Below are positions 32,907-37,910 of a DNA stretch of 37,910 bases, one piece after another. Numbering within the stretch: the stretch's first letter is position 1; every line of letters begins with the position of its first letter. The DNA is taken from positions 1 through 37,910 of IMG/VR virus record IMGVR_UViG_3300009149_000113. One strand, 5' to 3'. The notes below the pieces were generated by a model that saw nothing but the letters and a program-made list of their open reading frames with translations, was not told where the DNA came from and ran no database searches. Source of the stretch: a virus. Made by a program: the position numbers and the translations under genes.

Positions 32907-33256
32907 ATAATATTGATATAAAGATTTTCTCTAATTGGAGCAATTAATTCACCCATTGAATTATGAATATGAAATTCACCAATAAACCTACCTTTAGTGT
33001 TTGTATCACGTTTACTCCATCGATAATAAATGTAATATTCTGATGGTGAGTCAGGATTAAGTTGTGTTTTTTCAGTTATATATGCGTTATTCATAAGTAT
33101 TTTTTGTATACCATTTGATTCATTTTTCATAGAAAATCGAATAGTCGCGGTATCTAAGTCAGTATCAAAAATCTTATAGGCGTCTGTTCTACCATCTCTA
33201 ACCACTTGCATTTTAAGAATTGGTAATTCACTTTTATGTTTTATAAAAAATTCCAT
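32903..33256 (-). CDS. Structural paralogue B (BppU-like fold)
   Basis: The 117-aa protein is a paralogue of the next gene upstream: both start (M)EFFI-K/R, share LPI-K-Q-V/I-V-x-DGR, a FSM strand in the middle, E-Y-x-Y-Y, and finish with GEF, I-x-P-x-R and L-x-I-N-I. The pattern of a beta fold with G-x-x-I-G-E-F resembles N-terminal domains of baseplate upper proteins that hold fibres. It belongs to the unit starting with the 697-aa gene and ends at the polymerase promoter. Structural role is inferred. Confidence 0.6.
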   Translation of the reverse strand: MEFFIKHKSELPILKMQVVRDGRTDAYKIFDTDLDTATIRFSMKNESNGIQKILMNNAYITEKTQLNPDSPSEYYIYYRWSKRDTNTKGRFIGEFHIHNSMGELIAPIRENLYINII

Positions 33257-33281
33257 ATTTTATTATTTTATATCATTTTTA

Positions 33282-33689
33282 TTATGTCCCATTGGGGGTA
33301 CTTGGTTTACAACATAAATCAGCTCGACTAAAAGAATCTGTTATATTAATAAATAACTTTTTTCTTCTCGGTAAAATAATTTCACCTTGACTATTTGTAA
33401 CTTTAAACTCACCTATATATCCACCAATATCCCTTGTTTCGTGAGAACTTAATTGGTAATATACAAAATACTCCACTTCATTGGACCCGACCGTAGATGG
33501 TTTAACCATTACCGAAGCGGGTTTATTCATTATGTAATACACATTAGTTTCTTCATTCCACATACTGAATGTGATGGTAGAGTCTTTTGTTAAATTATCG
33601 AATTCACGAAATCCTAATCTACCATCTTTTACGATTTGTACCTTTATAATTGGTAACGTACTATTTTTTCTTATAAAAAACTCCATCAT
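33282..33689 (-). CDS. Structural paralogue A (BppU-like fold)
   Basis: The 135-aa protein is the longer of a tandem pair. Two ATGs open it (33689 and 33686); the second aligns with the start of its paralogue and may be the true one. Shared features are EFFIRKNSTLPIIK, DGRLGF, a FSMWNEE strand, VEYFVYYQLS and GGYIGEFKVTNSQGEI. The C-terminal extra 18 residues contain a Cys-Cys pair (ADLCCKPS) not found in the shorter copy. It begins 6 nt after the stop of the 697-aa gene. Likely part of a fibre or baseplate periphery complex, by context. Confidence 0.6.
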   Translation of the reverse strand: MMEFFIRKNSTLPIIKVQIVKDGRLGFREFDNLTKDSTITFSMWNEETNVYYIMNKPASVMVKPSTVGSNEVEYFVYYQLSSHETRDIGGYIGEFKVTNSQGEIILPRRKKLFINITDSFSRADLCCKPSTPNGT

Positions 33690-33695
33690 TAATTA

Positions 33696-35789
33696 TTATA
33701 TATTAGGGTCATTATCAGATATATTAAATCCAAAATCACAAGTTATTTCATCAGCTACGAAATCAAAATCACATGCCGCAGCGTCGGCATCAAAATTAAA
33801 GTAACACCCTAATAGACAAGGGAAACAATCGATACACCAAAAATCATATAAATTATACTTTGTTTTTAGTTCCCTATAATTATGTTGTATTTGTGGAGTT
33901 GACAACGGCTCCGTATACATTCTAAATTGTGATATACCACCCATAAACGTACCACCAAAATTAGGTTCGATTAGAATGTCGGTAGTCAATCCAGATAATG
34001 AAGTACCTGATAATGTTTGATTCGGCATATCTTCAGGGTCTTGAATATAAGGACCTTCAGTTGCGGTACAAGCACTGAACATTAGACTCTCTCTAAGTCC
34101 CTGTGTCCCTCCTCCCCAACTTATGTTAAAAGGAACCCCAAGTTGTTTTTCTTTTTGGGTATTTAATTCACGAGGTATAATTTCTTCAAAATCCTCAATC
34201 ACCATAAATAAATAACCATTAACATATAGTTTTAAAAGACCTTGTCTTCTATCTTTATTTCTTAACCATTTTCGATTTAAATCTATAAGACTTGTTTTCT
34301 TCTCTTTTTTACTACCGATATGTGTTTGTGGTGGCGTAATTAAATTAATACTAGCGCCATTTATTGATGAAGGATAAACAACGTCTCTAATATCTCCTAA
34401 TCCCCCCCAATTGATTAAATCACAATCCTCTAATGTTTGATATCTTTCGAATACAGCGGAAAACATTACCCATCTTTCTTCAGTATTTGCGGTTAAACAT
34501 ATTAATGAATCATAACCACAATCATCATATATACCTCTAACTGAACATATTTCATTTATACAGTAACCTGAAGAGTATGTTAGCCCCGTAGTACCACAAC
34601 TACCTGTTGTTACACAATCACCCGTTAATTTAATATATTTTACACATAAATGGGGGTTCTTAGGGTCTCCTGATAATCTGATTGACATTGCGTTAGATAA
34701 CGCATCTACACCAGGGTCAACAGGGGGATTTACGATTGTAGTGTTATATGCCCCACAAGGACCTGTATTATGTTTAACTGTTGTTCCTGATGTTGGAAAA
34801 ACGTCAAAACAATTAGAGTTAGTTACGCCAGTATTTGAGCAGGCACATGTTCTTATACAATTCCCTAAACCTGAAGTTACTCTTTTATATGTCCATTGAG
34901 TAGAACTACTGCCTGAGGTATCAACATTAAATCCACAATTATAATTATAACAACCTAAACCATCTGAACCTTGGTTTCCTCTTTTAGATTCAGTCTTACC
35001 TGATGATGGATGATAATATTTATTTTCTGCCCTTGTACCAAAATAAAAGAACATACCCGAATTTTCAGGATAAACATCATTTAAGTATACTTCAGAAGGC
35101 TGTATTTTAAACTCTTCCCTTTGTCTCGGTTTAATGACGGTCTCCATTGTCCATCCCTTGTTAACCCTCTCAGGAAAAACCTCATAATCATAACCAAATA
35201 ACTTATAAAATCCCTGATAAAACCCCCCATAAAGTTCATTATAATAACCAATAGAGTCTCCATTATTTTTAGATATCACATTATATATGGTTTTTGAGTT
35301 ACCTGAAAACCTATGATTTGGCCAATCGGCATATGACGTAACAGGGTGAAATTTCATTCTGCGGTCATAATAGTGTGGGTTCCATTTTTCAAAATCATTA
35401 ATACCCATAGTAAACGTTATTGTCTCACCGGTCATTTTATCGTATAAACCGTTATCCGTAGCAACTAAACCAATATCACATAAAGTAGTCGCGGATTCAC
35501 AATATAAATCAACGTTTTTAGGGTTATAATAATTTTCTGAAACTAAAGTATTTCCGGTATAATTAACATTCCATAACAATTTCATTTGTTGATTTGACAA
35601 ATTTGATGATAAATCAATATATACGGGCAGTCTGTCTCCATCGTCTTCTGCGATTAGTTTTGTAGAAAATACTACTTCCTCATCATAATCTCTCTCATCT
35701 GATGCGATTGTGAGGTCAAAGTAACTACTATAGTCTAAACGGATATCGTATCGATTAAAATTATAATTATTAATATTCTGACTGGGCAT
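33696..35789 (-). CDS. Cysteine-rich virion protein with ConA/LamG-like C-terminal domain, possible adhesin
   Basis: The 697-aa protein is unusual for the many cysteines in its middle (about residues 280-440: CIRTCACSN, then DCVTTGSCGTT and CINEICSVRGIYDDCGY). The region about 440-650 fits a concanavalin/LamG fold: LKLYVNGYLF, then GGISQFRMYTEPLSTPQIQH with N-Y-R-E-L-K. The C-terminus has a repeated C-x-F-x-F motif (CYFNFDADAAACDFDF, CDFGFN). The N-terminus (YDIRLDYSSYFDLTI) is a beta domain. LamG-like domains bind sugars or proteins, so a receptor-binding or head-fibre role is plausible. It heads a unit with the two paralogues below and has a TATTTATC motif 14 nt before its ATG. Function remains inferred. 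Confidence 0.6.
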   Translation of the reverse strand: MPSQNINNYNFNRYDIRLDYSSYFDLTIASDERDYDEEVVFSTKLIAEDDGDRLPVYIDLSSNLSNQQMKLLWNVNYTGNTLVSENYYNPKNVDLYCESATTLCDIGLVATDNGLYDKMTGETITFTMGINDFEKWNPHYYDRRMKFHPVTSYADWPNHRFSGNSKTIYNVISKNNGDSIGYYNELYGGFYQGFYKLFGYDYEVFPERVNKGWTMETVIKPRQREEFKIQPSEVYLNDVYPENSGMFFYFGTRAENKYYHPSSGKTESKRGNQGSDGLGCYNYNCGFNVDTSGSSSTQWTYKRVTSGLGNCIRTCACSNTGVTNSNCFDVFPTSGTTVKHNTGPCGAYNTTIVNPPVDPGVDALSNAMSIRLSGDPKNPHLCVKYIKLTGDCVTTGSCGTTGLTYSSGYCINEICSVRGIYDDCGYDSLICLTANTEERWVMFSAVFERYQTLEDCDLINWGGLGDIRDVVYPSSINGASINLITPPQTHIGSKKEKKTSLIDLNRKWLRNKDRRQGLLKLYVNGYLFMVIEDFEEIIPRELNTQKEKQLGVPFNISWGGGTQGLRESLMFSACTATEGPYIQDPEDMPNQTLSGTSLSGLTTDILIEPNFGGTFMGGISQFRMYTEPLSTPQIQHNYRELKTKYNLYDFWCIDCFPCLLGCYFNFDADAAACDFDFVADEITCDFGFNISDNDPNI

Positions 35790-35803
35790 GAATGGTTTTT
35801 ATA

Positions 35804-35811
35804 GATAAATA
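35804..35811 (-). promoter_or_regulatory. TATTTATC motif upstream of the 697-aa gene
   Basis: On the minus strand TATTTATCTATAAAAACC leads to the ATG at 35789, 14 nt away. It forms a divergent pair with the plus-strand copy at 35824-35831, which is also 14 nt from its ATG. Confidence 0.5.
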
Positions 35812-35823
35812 CTTTGTTCGCGG

Positions 35824-35831
35824 TATTTATA
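35824..35831 (+). promoter_or_regulatory. TATTTATA motif upstream of the 250-aa gene
   Basis: TATTTATATTAAAAAAGA is followed after 14 nt by the ATG at 35846. Its position supports that ATG rather than the upstream one at 35792, which would put the motif inside the coding region. Confidence 0.5.
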
Positions 35832-35845
35832 TTAAAAAAGAATCA

Positions 35846-36598
35846 ATGAAGTCATATCTTTATAAAACTGTAGAGCAAGCTGAGAAAGCTGCAAATGAAT
35901 TAGGTTGTGAAGGTTCTCACAAACATAAAAGAAATACATTTATGCCTTGTAAGACCCACAAAGAGTTTTTGTCAACAACTAAAAGTGATAAACCTGAGGG
36001 TGAAATGGACGAAATAATCGACTATGATGGTACTATGTTAAATTCTAAAATACCAATATTAGACCCGACTGTTAGTGCAGATGGAAATACCACCATGGAT
36101 AAAACTGTTGCCATGGCACGTATCACTCAAGACCCTCTAACAAGGGGTTATAGAGTTTATTACGGTGAAAGTGTTGAACCTAGGGAAATTAGTGAGGAGG
36201 ATATGGAAGACGCTTTTGGGTATGATGAAACTAAATATATGGACGCCGATGAGACTATCGATTTTTTTATTGATGAGTTAGGTTTTGATGAAGATGAGGC
36301 TAAAGGTCGGTCTGAAGAAATGGGCAAGGACCCTAAATTAGACGACTCATCTTATTTTAAGAAAATGAAAGATTTTGTAATGAAAGGTAGATTGGTTGAA
36401 AAGGGGAAAGTTTTAAGTAAAGAAGAGTTAATTAAGATGGCAGACGATATGTTAGTATCTAAATCAGACAATAAAGATTTAAAAATTAATAGTAAAATCT
36501 CACCAATCTTACAAAGAAACATTAAAGTTTTAAAAAAATTAGCGGTAGCTGATGGTATTTCTACTAATGAGTTAGTTAAAATTTTAAAAAATGAATAA
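35846..36598 (+). CDS. Acidic protein with GCxGxH...PC motif, virion-associated by context
   Basis: The 250-aa protein is not assigned. Its N-terminus (KTVEQAEKAANELGCEGSHK, then FMPCKTHKEF) has a Cys-His-rich motif that I know only as a recurrent feature of phage proteins, and it could bind a metal ion. The middle part is very acidic (EISEEDMEDAFGYDE, IDELGFDEDEAKG) and the C-terminus helical and basic (ISPILQRNIKVLKKLA). An ATG at 35792 would add 18 residues but runs over the TATTTATA motif, so I choose 35846. It is the first of at least five genes with overlapping starts and stops (8-bp overlap with the next). Confidence 0.65.
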   Translation: MKSYLYKTVEQAEKAANELGCEGSHKHKRNTFMPCKTHKEFLSTTKSDKPEGEMDEIIDYDGTMLNSKIPILDPTVSADGNTTMDKTVAMARITQDPLTRGYRVYYGESVEPREISEEDMEDAFGYDETKYMDADETIDFFIDELGFDEDEAKGRSEEMGKDPKLDDSSYFKKMKDFVMKGRLVEKGKVLSKEELIKMADDMLVSKSDNKDLKINSKISPILQRNIKVLKKLAVADGISTNELVKILKNE

Positions 36599-37055
36599 AG
36601 AATTATATGATAGAAAAGTAAAGATACCTGAATCTCTTTGTGGTCACCTATCAAAGTGTTTTGATTCTGTAGACGCGGATAGTAATGTTGAAGGGTTTAA
36701 TAGAAACAAAGACATGAGAGATAGTGGGGTGGCTACTTACCAACAGATAAAACGAATTAAAAATTGGTTTGAAGGTTATGAGGGAACTAAAGACGAACCG
36801 TCTTTTATTTTAAACGGTGGGGATAGAATGGAGAAATGGTGTAACAGTGTTTTAGACCATTGGAGAAAAACTTTAGATATCGGTAATAAAGCCAAGTTAG
36901 AAGGTGGTATGGAAAATGAATATATAAAATATCATACTAAAGACGGGATAGTTGTTAGTCCTAATCAAAAACATGAAAAAGGTATTAACAAATTTGATAC
37001 GTCTGTTACCGAACAGATAAAACAAATAAACGACATAATGAAAACATTAATATAA
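36591..37055 (+). CDS. Hypothetical phage protein, 154 aa
   Basis: No family recognised. The N-terminus reads LYDRKVKIPESLCGHLSKCF, followed by a helical part with TYQQIKRIKNWFEG and LNGGDRMEKWCNSVLDHWRK; the C-terminus is polar and helical. The three Cys do not form an obvious metal site. Its ATG lies within the end of the preceding gene, so translation is coupled, and its stop overlaps the next ATG (TAATG). A structural or assembly role is suggested only by its neighbours. Confidence 0.6.
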   Translation: MNKELYDRKVKIPESLCGHLSKCFDSVDADSNVEGFNRNKDMRDSGVATYQQIKRIKNWFEGYEGTKDEPSFILNGGDRMEKWCNSVLDHWRKTLDIGNKAKLEGGMENEYIKYHTKDGIVVSPNQKHEKGINKFDTSVTEQIKQINDIMKTLI

Positions 37056-37354
37056 TGGCAACACAAAACGACAAATTAGACTTCGCTCAACCAGTAAACA
37101 CATTATCTGAATACGCTGAAGCAGAAAGAGCAAAATTATTCCCAAAGAATGATTATTCACCTAATAGTGACCTTTATTCACCTCAACATCCAGATGCAAT
37201 GGCTGATGGTGATAAATTAGGGAGAGGAACCGCAAAATACTTAGATATCTATAACCATGAAGTTGGTACTTCTACGGATATCCAAGCGAGAGTAGAGAAT
37301 GAAAAAATTGACAAGTATAGTCATAACAAACCTTACCCAAGTTTCGAGTTATAA
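37055..37354 (+). CDS. Hypothetical small phage protein, 99 aa
   Basis: No family recognised. The protein is polar and Tyr/Asp-rich (LSEYAEAERAKLFPKNDYSP, then GRGTAKYLDIYNHEVG) with little regular hydrophobic pattern, as in extended virion or scaffold proteins. It has TAATG overlaps at both ends, which supports it as a real gene of the operon. Confidence 0.6.
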   Translation: MATQNDKLDFAQPVNTLSEYAEAERAKLFPKNDYSPNSDLYSPQHPDAMADGDKLGRGTAKYLDIYNHEVGTSTDIQARVENEKIDKYSHNKPYPSFEL

Positions 37355-37743
37355 TGAATTTACTTACCACGGTTAAAGGTCTCATAAATGAAATCGCGTC
37401 TCTTAATGATATTGAAAAGTCAATTAGAGACCGAAAAGTTGTGATTATTAATTACGATGGTAAAGAACCTGGTGGTAAAGGTTATAGGACTATTGAACCT
37501 GTGTGTGTGGGTAGAAGTAAAGGTGGTAATAATATGGTACTTAGGGCGTGGGATACGGAAGGGGCCTCACATACCGCAACTATAGGTGAAAAACCATTAC
37601 CTGGGTGGAGATTATTCAGAGTCGACAAAATATTTACTTATAAGTTAACTAATGATACCTTTAATGAACCTAGACCTAACTATAACCCTAACGGAGACAA
37701 TAGTATGTCTAGCGTGATTTTAAACGCAAAATTTAATAATTAA
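37354..37743 (+). CDS. Stand-alone WYL-domain-like protein
   Basis: The 129-aa protein appears to consist of a single WYL-like domain (residues about 22-95): IRDRKVVIINYDG, then GYRTIEPVCVGRSKGGNNMV, LRAWDTEG and PGWRLFRVDKI. The arrangement of an early R-K-x-V-x-I-x-Y strand, R-x-I-E-P and a final R-L-F-R-V-D-K-I is the WYL pattern. WYL domains are ligand- or nucleic-acid-binding sensors, often joined to a helix-turn-helix domain in bacterial regulators; no such domain is present here. The C-terminal tail is disordered. It is coupled to the 99-aa gene by TAATG. The ligand is unknown. Confidence 0.6.
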   Translation: MNLLTTVKGLINEIASLNDIEKSIRDRKVVIINYDGKEPGGKGYRTIEPVCVGRSKGGNNMVLRAWDTEGASHTATIGEKPLPGWRLFRVDKIFTYKLTNDTFNEPRPNYNPNGDNSMSSVILNAKFNN

Positions 37744-37747
37744 TAAT

Positions 37748-37910
37748 ATGAGTAGTAACCTAATGGAGAAATTAGCAGTTTCTAAGAAAATAATGGAAAA
37801 GCATAATGCAACACCAAGAGCACATGGTGGTTCATTACCTATGTCAGAAAATATCAACGCTTCGTATAATATACCTCAAGACATGATACAACAACCACCA
37901 CCACAACAAC
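37748..37910 (+). CDS. N-terminal part of an unknown protein, cut by the window end
   Basis: The frame starts MSSNLMEKLAVSKKIMEKHN and continues for 54 codons without a stop to the end of the window, finishing in a Gln/Pro-rich stretch (MIQQPPPQQ). It begins 4 nt after the WYL gene stop in the same direction. The low-complexity end suggests a flexible arm of a virion protein. Nothing more can be said from the visible part. Confidence 0.6.
   Translation, partial: MSSNLMEKLAVSKKIMEKHNATPRAHGGSLPMSENINASYNIPQDMIQQPPPQQ

Noticed and set aside
35792-35845. Upstream ATG of the 250-aa gene
   Set aside because: It would place the TATTTATA motif within the coding region and abut the divergent gene; the ATG at 35846 has the usual 14-nt spacing.
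1-37910. tRNA genes, CRISPR arrays, IS elements or integration sites
   Set aside because: Looked for by eye; no cloverleaf, regular repeat-spacer array, transposase, integrase or att-like duplication was seen. A tRNA scan would be the decisive check.

Overview
The window is a stretch of a T4-like (myovirus) phage genome. It is AT-rich and densely packed. Two signs suggest a host in the Bacteroidota: gene starts are preceded by A-rich leaders instead of GGAGG-type ribosome binding sites, and the DNA polymerase promoter reads TTG-N20-TACCTTTG, the form used by the Bacteroidota primary sigma factor. The phage SSB also ends in a bacterial-type LPF tip. The host assignment is an inference. No rRNA, tRNA, CRISPR, integrase or IS element was seen.

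Layout. (1) Positions 1-2052, minus strand: recombination genes, namely a partial 5'-3' exonuclease-like gene, UvsX-type recombinase and gp32-type SSB. (2) Positions 2189-25107, minus strand apart from one small regulator: the tail and neck genes. In transcription order these are a possible neck protein, a zinc-ribbon protein, a gp15-like sheath terminator, an unusually large tail sheath (1064 aa), a 50-aa protein, a HAD-type phosphatase, the tail tube, a gp26-like baseplate/chaperone gene with an overlapping +1-frame extension, a short tape measure, a 1587-aa baseplate protein with an OmpA-like domain, a gp53/LysM-like wedge protein, a 2197-aa hub with a C-terminal glucosaminidase-like domain, and two small unknown genes. 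(3) Positions 25154-30008, plus strand: a SNF2-type helicase, a Mn-type superoxide dismutase fused to a PD-(D/E)XK-like domain, a gp13-like neck protein and a small fibre-like protein. (4) Positions 29977-35789, minus strand: family B DNA polymerase, two tandem paralogues and a cysteine-rich adhesin-like structural protein. (5) Positions 35846 to the end, plus strand: a tightly coupled string of small genes including a stand-alone WYL-domain protein.

Regulation. A motif TATTTAT(A/C), often continuing as AATAAAAG, lies just upstream of most virion genes in the sense of the gene, commonly 11-18 nt from the ATG. It is missing from uvsX, gene 32 and DNA polymerase. I read it as a candidate late promoter of this phage group. 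It is the reverse complement of the T4 late element TATAAATA, so it is not simply that element. A small ribbon-helix-helix protein is divergent from the sheath gene and has an 11-bp tandem repeat in its own leader.

Most unusual items: the superoxide dismutase-nuclease-like fusion, the candidate +1 frameshift in the tail-chaperone pair, the recurring TATTTAT(A/C) motif, and the ribbon-helix-helix switch inside the tail cluster.
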